Below are positions 1-8,582 of a stretch of 13,024 bases of DNA, one piece after another. The translations under genes and the position numbers were made by a program. This stretch comes from Lunasporangiospora selenospora (Eukaryota > Mortierellomycota > Mortierellomycetes > Mortierellales > Mortierellaceae). How positions within the stretch are numbered: position 1 is the stretch's first letter; every line of letters begins with the position of its first letter. Below the pieces are notes generated by a model that saw nothing but the letters and a program-made list of their open reading frames with translations, made no database searches and was not told the DNA's origin. Location of the stretch: contig JAABOA010000153.1 of assembly GCA_015680635.1 (NCBI GenBank), positions 1 to 13,024 of the forward strand, in the 5' to 3' direction.

Positions 1-1988
1 GCCACCCCTTCTTCATCATCTGCCTTGACATCCTCATCGACACCACCCCCACCGCAATTGCTGTCGTCCACCTCTGTGTCCTTGTCTGGTGCATCCTTAA
101 GCCTGGGCTCGTCGACTGCTTATTCCTCATCCTCGTCAGTTCTCGCTCCTCTATTGCCTTCGCCAGGGGTCTCGTTCCTGGATCCAATCCTCGGCCTATC
201 CTCGTCCTCATCCCTGTCCACATCATCTTCGTCTTCAACAGCATTACCTTACCAACCATCTGGCTTTTCACCTCTTTTTTCTCCCTCTTCTGCTTCTTCT
301 TCTTCTACTACTACTTCTGCTACCTCCGGTCGTCGCCATCGCCTATATTCTTCTACGGATTCAGCGGTCCATGCTGTGCGCGAACTTTTGGACTCTTATC
401 CAGCGCCCTCGCCCTACTGTGTGGATGACAAGAATCGATCACCATTGCATTTTGCGGCTGCATCCGGTGACCTAGAGTTGGTCGAGTTTCTGCTCGAACG
501 AGGGGTTCGGCCTGATTGCGGCAGGGATATTGCAGGCAATATGCCACTCCATTTGGGTATATTAACTATTTGTCTTGATTTTGACAATGTTCTTGTAGAG
601 AGAATAATGGGGTCAAAAAGAGATGTGAAAGGAAAAGCTGGGACAGAGATTGTCCAAGGTCAATCGGAGTTAATTCGTGTATCCTTTCTTGCTGATGTTT
701 ATTTGTGCATTTAGCCATCATATCCAATAGGGTCGACGTTGTCGCTGCCCTCCTGAAAGCAGGTAAAAAAAATATAGACAGAGACTCGGGATGAGCTTGT
801 TTATACAAATCTTTAGACGAGACCTGCTGAGTGCATCTTTTTTTTAATGATATCTCCCTGCTCAACTGTATCTACTTTGCTTCTACCTCTCCCCCCCCCC
901 TCTCATCTTTTATTACTTTTCAAACAATCATAGGCGCGGATATGACACTTGCATCCCCAATGACCCACAAGACCCCACTGGATCTAGCAGAATCCCGGCT
1001 AAGCTATCTCCTCTCGCGGGCACAGGAATCTTCCAAACTTGCATCATCCTCCACCTCAGTCTCGGGCGGATCGATCGATCTTTTCAATAGCCAGGCCTTG
1101 ACCACCACTCGTGGCCCCCAATACCAATCACAACAGCTTCTTGACCAAATCAAGGGCATCGTGAGTTTGTTAAGGCCTTATGTGGTTCGGCAACAACGAC
1201 TGAGGCATGGTGAACGACACAAGTATCGACAAAAGGATCGTCAATGGGAACGAGCAGAAAAGTTTGTACGTCAACAGGGTCAAGACGACACTAGTGGCAT
1301 TTGTACCATCGATGCGGGTGGAGTAGGTAGTAGTAGCCAATGGCGGATGGACGCACACTCGGACGGAAACTATGGTGATATGGAAGACGAAGATGATGAA
1401 GAAGACGATGGTGATGTTGATCTGGATGATGATGATGATGATGATGAGCATGGTATGGACACTGGAGAGTCTAGGCCTCTTCGTCAGAACCGGAACCGTC
1501 AAGAACGGACTCGGATGACGGGTTCATCAAGACTGATGAAATCAATTGACGGTGGAATTGATGCGGACGAGGATGGAGACCTGGATTTGAACGATGAAGA
1601 TCGAACCTGGAAATCGTCTTCTCATTCTCGACCCAAGAGATCATTGCAGGGACGACGATCCACTCCTGGTCGGCGACTGAATACGGATGAGACGGAAGAA
1701 GCTCTAGAGAGTCTGATGAATGGTCTGTCACTCCTGGAAGAGAACCGGAAACAACAGCAACAGCAGCAGCAGCAGCAATTACAACAACGGCACATGGCCA
1801 ACGGACTCTCTCAGTCGACAGGAGCAAGCACCAGTAGCAGTAGTGATATTGCGGATGGTAACCTAGCAGATAGTGAACTGGATCCTCGAGGAGAACACGA
1901 AGTAGACGAAGCACTGCCGGATTTGCTGGAGCAAGTACAACGGGTGCTTGAATCCATCAAACTCAACGAGTCATCCCAGGGCTCTTGA
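1..1988 (+). CDS. ANKRD54-like ankyrin-repeat protein, 5'-truncated (three exons)
   Basis: Exons are 1-556, 715-762 and 934-1988, with GT...AG introns of 158 and 171 bases. They join to 552 residues and are open to the window edge, so the true start lies upstream. Roughly the first 110 residues are Ser/Thr-rich low complexity. Three ankyrin repeats follow at about residues 140-240: NRSPLHFAAASGDLELVEFL, then AGNMPLHLAIISNRVDVVAA, then a last repeat with HKTPLDLAESRLSYLL. The third is only whole after both introns are removed, which supports the splicing. Next come a helical segment (QQLLDQIKGIVSLLRPYV), an acidic stretch with seven consecutive Asp, a nine-Gln run, and a C-terminal helix (ALPDLLEQVQRVLESIKL). 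Repeats followed by these helices match my memory of vertebrate ANKRD54, a nucleocytoplasmic adaptor, but function in a fungus is inference. It is convergent with the next gene. A generic ankyrin protein is the alternative. Confidence 0.85.
1425..1445 (+). repeat. (GAT)7 trinucleotide repeat encoding seven Asp
   Basis: Seven perfect GAT units lie in frame in the third exon of the ankyrin gene and encode the Asp run inside its acidic region. Pure codon repetition suggests slippage-driven length variation. Confidence 0.9.
1752..1778 (+). repeat. CAG/CAA repeat encoding nine Gln
   Basis: Nine in-frame CAG/CAA codons (CAG five in a row in the middle) encode a polyglutamine run, followed by Leu and two further Gln, just before the C-terminal helix of the ankyrin protein. 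Confidence 0.9.
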
Positions 1989-2147
1989 CGTCGTTATTAG
2001 ATAAACTTTGTTTTCAGTAAACTTTGTAAAGAATCTGTGCACGTGTGCGTTTAATGCGGAGACTATCTCTCCCCCTGTAAATTGTGATTTGGTCCCACCT
2101 GGCTGGTGCGAACCAAAGTGATCATATTGCCACTTGTGCATGGACCA

Positions 2148-2153
2148 TTTATT
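2148..2153 (-). terminator. Candidate polyadenylation signal of the ANKRD13-like gene
   Basis: Reads AATAAA on the minus strand, about 130 bases past the minus-strand stop. The space between the two convergent stops (1989-2285) holds no open gene. It must contain both 3' ends, so the transcripts may overlap. I see no clear AATAAA for the plus-strand gene there. Confidence 0.45.
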
Positions 2154-2285
2154 TTCGAGACTTTTTTTTTTCCCTACCTCCTCTTCTCCATTACCCAGTT
2201 CTCGCAAATCTTAATCGATCGTTTCATGCCTCCTCTCTCTTTTACTTTAGTCTCAAGCAAATAATAATCATACGACAAAAAAAAA

Positions 2286-5200
2286 TTATGTGTCATCCTC
2301 GCTGCCACCTGGTCGGATCACATATCCTTCACGGAAACCATCCTTCTCTCCGGGGATCTCGAACATATCGCTCCCAATCTCACGATGTGCATCGTAATTC
2401 ACAAATGTTACATCCGCAGAAAGGGTCGGGTACACAGGAATGTTGGCCCTGATCGGGAACCCTGGAGGCAACTTGAACTCGAGAAACTCTCGCAACTTGC
2501 CAACGAGTCGGTTGTTGTCCATACCAATCACCTCAAGCAAAGGCAAGATCTTTTCAATCGTCAATGGGAATTGTGCCTTGGGCTCTGGAGACTGCGACGA
2601 TTGCAATGACACTGTCGATGATGAAGGGGAGCCGTTCAAGAGATCCAACGTGGAACTCGAGGATGTATTCGACAGTCCTTGTCCCAAAGTCGGACTTGTA
2701 CTGTTCTCATACATCCACAAAGTGGCTCCAAAGGTCTTGTGTGATTCTTTTTGCTCCAATGGTCGTCCAAGATGAACCTCACCCAGCTTGAGTTCGTCAA
2801 AATATTCTTCAAACGTAACCGTCGGTGCTGGCGGCGGAACCAAGGACGCCCGGTACTCTACCTTGTTCTCATCTTCATCCTCCTCCTCCTCCTCTTTCTC
2901 GTCGCCGTCCATGGTGATGCCTCCCATTTCTGCCTCAGCTTCTGCCAATGCTGTCTCAAAAAAGGCATCATCGGATATCGTTCCTGTCTCTCGATAATGT
3001 TTTTTGGGTAGATTTGGCATTGTCGCGACACCATCGGTTGCTGTTGACGATGCTAGTCCCTCGCTTTCGACAGCTGACTGAGCCAATCCTCCCTTCTCGA
3101 CACTGACAGCCAAACCGTCACCCCCATCCCTGGCAGGCGAGGAAGAAAGCATAGAAGCCTGGGGAGCATCCTGCTCAGATCCTGGCTCTGTAAACGGCGC
3201 AAACAACGGCTGGTGGGCAGGTCGTCGAGCTTGCAAACCACCCTGTCGACTTGCACCTCCTGCAGCCGTAGATTTGATCACAGTTCCCTTTTCAGCATCA
3301 ACTCCCTGGTCTTCAAGTGGTCCTGGTGTCCTAGATCTCGATCCCTGCTCCACGCGTCGTGCATGTCGTGGTCTCCGCATAGGCTGGTGCTGGTGACCTC
3401 CTCGGCCATGTGGCCGGCGATTAAAAGCGACAATTGGTTTGCCAGCCTCGTCCTTGAGGTGCTCTGTCCGGACGCGGGTCCGGAACTCGACTCCTTCCAT
3501 TTTCCATACTGCACATTCATACTCTCCCACCTTTTCGACTTTGTTTGACCGATATCCCCACATTCCTTGCTTGGCTCTGTGGAACTTGATAGCCGATGTC
3601 GGGACATTGGTCGAGGTCTAGGGTTAGGTTCAATTGAGATGATGCGAGTTTAGCAAGCAAAGAATATCAAGGTTTTTTTTTCTTTTGGACCACTTGTTGA
3701 CAAGATCAAGGTACTGACAATACAGCAGATACATACAATATCAGAGTTGAAGCAGATCGAGACTTCTTCTTCAACCTCTTCATCCGTTGGATCATATTGT
3801 TTTTCTTCTTCCTCATCCGAGGATTTTGCCAGTCTCTGTGTGACCTTTTTTACACGGTCAACGATAACCAGCTCAGGTCCTACAAAATAAAATAGACCAG
3901 TCAATATACCTGGGGATTTGAGCGACAAAAAAAAGTACGTCATCTTTCTGCTTTTGGCCTCCAAATACTGTACCTGATTTTGGATCGACGCGAAAGATGA
4001 TCGAGATGTGACCTCGGATCCACTTCATATTCTCGAATCCAACTAGACGAGTGAATCCCAGTCGAAGAGAAAGAGAGAGAGTTTTTGAATGCAATTGACG
4101 ATGAGTAATACTGCTTTTTTTCTTTTCTATTCTTTGGAGGGTGGTCTCCTGCTTTAACCCATGACCGTCGCTCTTACCAAGTGAAGTGTCCATTCGGACA
4201 GCATTGCCCTTTTTCCAGATATGATACGTGTCATTAGGACACAGGCCGCTCACAAAGGGAACTACGTCAAGTACAAAAGAAAAAAAATTAGATCGCGTGG
4301 TCAACATGAGCATAGTCATAAGAGAAGAGCTGAATCAAAGCAACATAAATAATAATTAATAATCATGCTCCTTACCCCAACTTTGGAACTCCCTAAAGGA
4401 TAAAAATTCGGAAATGAGTAAGAAAGTGTTTGGTTAATCGAATAATCCACGTATTCAATTCCCCTTTCTACTTTTCTTGATAGAAACAAGATACAAGATC
4501 AAAGCAACCCGCGCAATATGACTTTTTTTGCGGACATGAGTTACCATTGAAGTTGAAAGTAGAACTGGTCCAGATCCTAAAAATAAAAGAGAGATTCTTT
4601 TTTCTGGTCAGCTGGGTTTTTTTTGCCCCCAATACTCGACCCAATTGGTCAGATCACAGCCCTTTTATATTTCCTTTGACAATCTTGGATGAACCCTCTA
4701 CCGGAACTGATAGCGTCGGCAAGGACTGAAAGAAAAGGGATGAAGAGAACATGGTGGAACGAATAAACGTATCCCGCCGTTGCAAATGTACTCCTTTTTC
4801 AACTGGTGGAAGGCAAGCGATTAGGGAGAAGAGATACTGTGCAAAAAGCTCCGCAAAAAAAATCGTCGCTTCCGCCGAAATGTCCTTCCCTTCACCCCGA
4901 CCAAACTTGATCATTCCCCCCCTCTTTTCCTCTCCCTCTCTTTCTAATCCACAACTGCGGGGCTGTTCCGGATACGCCGATTTCCAAAGGCTTCCGCAGT
5001 CTCTCTCTCTCACACAGTCAAAAATATCCTCTGTCCGTCGAAATTACCTCCGATAGTTGCCTGACCAACTTCATAGCCTTGTGCTTGAACGAGCCCGAAA
5101 ACTCTTTGCGCTGATAACGCGTCAAAAGCTCAATCATTTCTCGGTCGCCAATACTCGTTGCCTCCTGTCGAGGCGTCCATCCTGATCCTGAACGGACCAA

Positions 5201-5669
5201 TGGGTTTGCACCGGCGTCAAGGAGCAACTTGAGTGCCTCCTTCCGGTTCAGCATAACGGCGAGATGGAGTGGAGCGAGGTGATGATGGTCCAGTGTGTTG
5301 ATGGTCGGATGAGTTTGGGGTCGTGACGGTGGTGTTGCTTCCTTTTGCGATGAATGCTGGTCATTGTCCTTGGCCTCAGTCGTGGTCTCCTTGACGGCAC
5401 AGTGCTGCTGCTGCTCGGGTTGATGCAGGTATGGGCTGAGGAGCATCTTGAGGGTGTGGACCTTGTTCAGGAACACGAGCTTGTGCAGCGCCAATGGGTC
5501 TGTCGGGTCGACATGGATGGAAGCCATGTTGTTCAGGTTGAGGAAGAGCAGCTGTGCAATGAGAGATGAATGGAATGAAAGAAAGGGGGAGGACAATGTG
5601 GAAAGAGAGCATCAGGAGGACAATGTAACATTCAATACTCACCTGACCACTTTCGCCTTTCACCGCCAT
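2286..5669 (-). CDS. ANKRD13-like protein with ankyrin repeats and GPCR-chaperone domain (eight exons)
   Basis: Exons in transcript order: 5669-5643, 5551-5048, 4576-4545, 4392-4376, 4261-4178, 4042-3974, 3879-3737, 3617-2286; all introns are GT...AG and the frame closes to 735 residues. Ankyrin repeats occupy about residues 27-160 (APLHLAVMLNRKEALKLLLD; SGSGWTPRQEATSIGDREMI). The ANKRD13 core follows: QWEFQSWVPFVSGLCPNDTY, then HIWKKGNAVRMDTSLVGFEN, then GMWGYRSNKVEKVGEYECAV and FRTRVRTEHL. A disordered insertion (about 350-545) with acidic and Ser/Pro stretches precedes FEEYFDELKLGEVHLGRP and the C-terminal FKLPPGFPIRANIPVYPTLS block (about 670-690). In animals ANKRD13 proteins bind ubiquitinated receptors at the plasma membrane and endosomes; this protein ends soon after the core and shows no evident ubiquitin-interacting motifs. 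Start is uncertain: ATGs at 5669 and 5527 are in frame and both have A at -3 and G at +4; a weaker one is at 5726. From 5527 the protein would be 718 residues. Confidence 0.88.
4577..5047 (-). other. 471-base intron of the ANKRD13-like gene
   Basis: Donor GAG|GTAATT on the minus strand, acceptor TTTTAG|GATCTG. It is much longer than the gene's other introns (91-152 bases). The protein reads across it directly (MKLVRQLSE to DLDQFYFQLQW) in register with family members, so I see no missing exon. It holds AT- and pyrimidine-rich sequence and no convincing gene. Confidence 0.75.
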
Positions 5670-5855
5670 GCTCTGCGTGGACCGACCTGACAGGGGCTCG
5701 TTTTGGCGCGACAAGAGAACAGTCATAAACTGGGCACAGCCACGCTCCAAAAACGCAGCACGTCAGCTCTAGCGAAGCGTGTTTGCCACGAGGCGATTCT
5801 GGAATCCCTTCCAATCTGTGCTTCTCTCGTCTCTTTCTCGTCGCCTCTCTCTTCC

Positions 5856-5898
<43 letters not shown>

Positions 5899-6282
5899 TC
5901 TCTCTGTCTCTCCCCCATCAATCTCATTCCCCCCATCCCTTCTCCCCCCCCCCACTCCTTATCCAGATCTTCCATACTCTCATTGTTGGAGACAGGGCCG
6001 ACAGAGCAGTCCACGGGTGCAGGCGGGTTTAAAAGAACAAACAGACAACGTGCAAAATGTGCTTGCCTCTGTCTGCCAGTCTGCCTTTTGTGAGCGACTA
6101 TTTCAATTGCTCTCCAGCACGCTCTTTCTACCCTCCTCTTGTTCGTTCCATCCCATTTTTTTGCCGCTTGCTCGCTCGCTCGCTGCTGTGCCCTGCTTGT
6201 CTCCCTTCTTCTACCATTGCTCCACCTACGTCTGTCTCTTCACAACCCTCTCTCTCCTCACCTCTTTTCTTGCCGAGTCCGT
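5670..6282. promoter_or_regulatory. Divergent promoter and leader region between the ANKRD13-like and Kre9/KNH-like genes
   Basis: This is the only space between two divergent starts, so both promoters and 5' UTRs should lie here. It is strongly CT-rich on the plus strand, with a (TC)14 run and a ten-C run at 5944-5953. The CT bias continues up to the Kre9/KNH-like ATG, as expected for a pyrimidine-rich leader. A TATA-like TTTAAAA occurs near 6028-6034. Overlapping open frames here are low-complexity Ser/Leu or Arg/Glu readings of the repeat, not genes. Confidence 0.6.
5867..5894. repeat. (TC)14 dinucleotide microsatellite
   Basis: Fourteen perfect TC units in a wider imperfect CT-rich tract (about 5820-5915), in the divergent promoter region. 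Confidence 0.95.
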
Positions 6283-7315
6283 ATGAAGGTCTTGTCCTTG
6301 CAGAGTCGGCGCCCGGGACGGGTCTCTGCTCTCACCCTTGAGGCACGGGCCCACTCGAACTCTATTGTCTCCTCTTCTCTGCTGTCGATCCTTTCCTCCT
6401 TCCTCGTCCTCCTCGCCTTGTCCAGTCCATGCCAAGGTTTCGTCTATCCGTCCAGTCCTATCGGTGTTACGGTTTGGAAACCCAACACGATGGTCACCAT
6501 CTCTTGGACGGATGATCACAGTTCACCACTTCTTTCCACGAAACCTGTCTTTGACATTTTTCTGATGACAGGTGCCGACGACCATCAAATCAAACTTGCG
6601 ACCATCGCCTCGAATGTCAAGGGTGGCTCTGTTTCGAGCGTCAAGTATCTAGTTCCGTATGTAGCTCCACCTGGTCAGAGTAAGCCTCAATCTCCTTTTC
6701 TCACTCTCTCTCTTTCTCTCCCCCTCTCTCTCTTCCTCTATTGATTATCCCCATGATATCTAATCCTTTATTTATTTCTCCATTTGTTTATTTATTGGGT
6801 CTTATTTCCGTCCAGTTTACTTTTTAATGTTTCAGACAAAGGATACCAAAGCAACTGCATGGGCAACTCGATTCACGATTACAGACGCGACTGGAAACCC
6901 GGGCTCATTGCATCCCGTGATCCCCGAGGGTGGCAAGATCAACCCTGGCGGAGTTGGTGTCATTGTCGGAACTCCGGGGACGGGTGGCCACCGAACCCCT
7001 CATTCGCCTCATCTCCCCGGAAATCCCAGCACCAACCCAATCAACCAAAACAATAGCAACTTCAAGACGCTCGGTAAACCCGTTCAACAACCCGGAGCGA
7101 CGGGTCCAGGCTCAAGTGACTCGAATGTCAATGGAGACGCGAATCCTGGCATGGCCGAAAACAACACTAACCAAAACAAGAAGGACTACCAGTTTGGTCC
7201 AGATGAAGCCGCTCTTGCACGGACAGTGCCCTCGACAGCCGCCAATGAGCATCATGGTCGTTTGGTGATGATGGGGTCTATACTATTGGCGTTGACACTC
7301 TACTTTTTTGTATAG
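6283..7315 (+). CDS. Secreted Kre9/KNH-domain protein, probably GPI-anchored (two exons)
   Basis: Exons 6283-6679 and 6816-7315 join to 298 residues across a 136-base intron (AGA|GTAAGC ... TCCAG|TTTAC). The chosen acceptor gives GQIYFLMFQTKDTKATAWAT and then RFTITDATG, the expected end of a Kre9/KNH domain; the later TTTCAG acceptor breaks the frame. The ATG at 6283 is the first in frame. A polar N-terminus of about 27 residues precedes a hydrophobic signal core (about 28-50), with likely cleavage near residue 52. The domain (about 54-160) has TVWKPNTMVTISWTDD and DIFLMTGADD. A Gly/Pro/Asn-rich stalk (160-265) carries at least two N-glycosylation sequons (NNS, NNT). The last 17 residues are hydrophobic (LVMMGSILLALTLYFFV) after a polar stretch, as in GPI signals. 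Family members act in the wall or on the surface, some in beta-1,6-glucan assembly; the substrate here is unknown. Confidence 0.85.
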
Positions 7316-7333
7316 TCTCTCTCTCTCTCTCTC
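7316..7333. repeat. (TC)9 microsatellite directly after the stop codon
   Basis: Nine TC units begin at the base after the TAG stop of the Kre9/KNH-like gene, so they open its 3' UTR. Confidence 0.9.
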
Positions 7334-7398
7334 CAACGTTTTCTCCCTATTCTCCCATCTCGCCTCTTCCCCTTTCCTTCTACTCTGTATATCTGCAA

Positions 7399-7404
7399 AA
7401 TAAA
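7399..7404 (+). terminator. Polyadenylation signal AATAAA of the Kre9/KNH-like gene
   Basis: Canonical AATAAA, 84 bases past the stop, at a normal distance for a fungal 3' UTR. Confidence 0.6.
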
Positions 7405-8582
7405 CGTTTTGGTGTGGCATAGACCTTATCGCGTTTAAACTCAATGGTTGAACACAGACTAGCCCCATGCGTCCTCCAAAATTAATCGTCATCGCCATGC
7501 GTATCAATAATAGCTGAACTTTACAGTTGTTACACTTTATTTTTTTTTTCCACATACGTTAACCAAGTAAAACCCGTTCTGGAGCTGGAGGACGACCCCA
7601 TCTAGGCGTTGCTCCACATACTCTACTATAATCTTCACAGGTCTGCAAAAAATAAAAATAAAATGCAATGACATTGTAAAGAACATGGTGAACTTGTGAG
7701 GATGGAGAGTAAACTTTTTTTTTATTTTTTTTATTTATATTTTTATTTCGATCAACTCATTGTTCATCCTTTCTTCGACATGTGTGTTATGGATTTTTTT
7801 TTCTCGAACGTAAACGATATATAATATATACACTACTGCATACACAAGGAAGGAGGGGGAAGAGGAGAAGGAAAGGGGGAAACGTGGAAAGCAGAGACTT
7901 TTGCAGTGTCGCTCTCGCGAACGGGGTTACTGGATTGCCTTTCGACCTCACAGTCAGGGGGGATTGTCTCTTTCTCTTGAGCTATTCTCTCTTTTCTTTG
8001 TTGTTTGTTGTTGTTTCTTTCAAAGTATTAGGGATAACAGGGTGGGTGTGATTGTGTGCGGTAAGAGATGGAGTGATGGTGAAGAGGTGAGTGGGATCTC
8101 GATCGCAAAGATAAAGACAAGCAACAGAAAAAGAAAGAAAAAAAGAAAGCCGCGAAAAGGTCAAGGAGGGGAGCAATTAAACAAATTTCCAAGAATGAAT
8201 GGAACAATCGATGAGAAAAAGAATAGACAAAAAAAATATGCTTTTGGAGAGTATCGGTGCGATGATGGTGGCAGTGGTGATAAAAGTACAGAGTGGTGGG
8301 GAAAAAATAAAGATAAAAAGAAAAGAGAGTTGAAAAAGAGAACGAGAGAGCAAGAGCGAGAAAGGGAATGGGAAGCGAGAGTGAGAGAAAGCCTATAAGC
8401 GGTCAACAATCCTTGCTGGTTGCTCTTTTCCTTTGCCTTGTGCTTCAGATCCTCGCATACTTTGCGTGCCTTGAATAAAAGTGAGCAACGGCTAGCTGGT
8501 GTTGTTGACGCATGTGAACGATATGCGAACGCTCCTCTTTTCCTCCTGCAATTACTCATGACAAGCCCCCCTTGAAAAGAGC
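7405..8582. other. Long spacer between convergent genes, no supported gene
   Basis: Beyond the Kre9/KNH-like polyA signal and up to the Cti6-like stop I see no gene. The stretch at 7712-7746 is T-rich with TTTATT copies (AATAAA on the minus strand), which could end a long 3' UTR of the minus-strand gene. From about 7850 to 8400 the plus strand is mostly purine-rich. An open frame of 165 codons at 7901-8398 starts without ATG and reads as Lys/Arg/Glu low complexity. AATAAA also occurs on the plus strand near 8305 and 8474. An I-SceI-like 15-base match lies at 8029-8043. Confidence 0.6.
8029..8043 (+). other. 15-base match to the I-SceI homing endonuclease target
   Basis: TAGGGATAACAGGGT matches the first 15 bases of the 18-base I-SceI site exactly; the last three differ (GGG in place of AAT). 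The same string is part of conserved mitochondrial large-subunit rRNA. Flanking sequence does not look like rRNA. This is a sequence match only; nothing shows function. Confidence 0.6.

Noticed and set aside
5632-6093. Several overlapping open frames on both strands
   Set aside because: They are Ser/Leu or Arg/Glu readings of the CT microsatellite in a promoter region.
6784-7056. Alternative frame for the second exon of the Kre9/KNH-like gene (acceptor TTTCAG at about 6834)
   Set aside because: Joining there loses RFTITDATG and the hydrophobic GPI-like tail; the acceptor ending at 6815 keeps both.
8020-8060. Possible fragment of mitochondrial large-subunit rRNA
   Set aside because: Only about 15-20 bases resemble the conserved rRNA string and the flanks do not; too short to call an insertion.
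7901-8398. Plus-strand 165-codon open frame in the convergent spacer
   Set aside because: It starts at TTG, its first part is antisense-like hydrophobic low complexity, and the rest is a Lys/Arg/Glu reading of a purine-rich tract. No domain or splice support.
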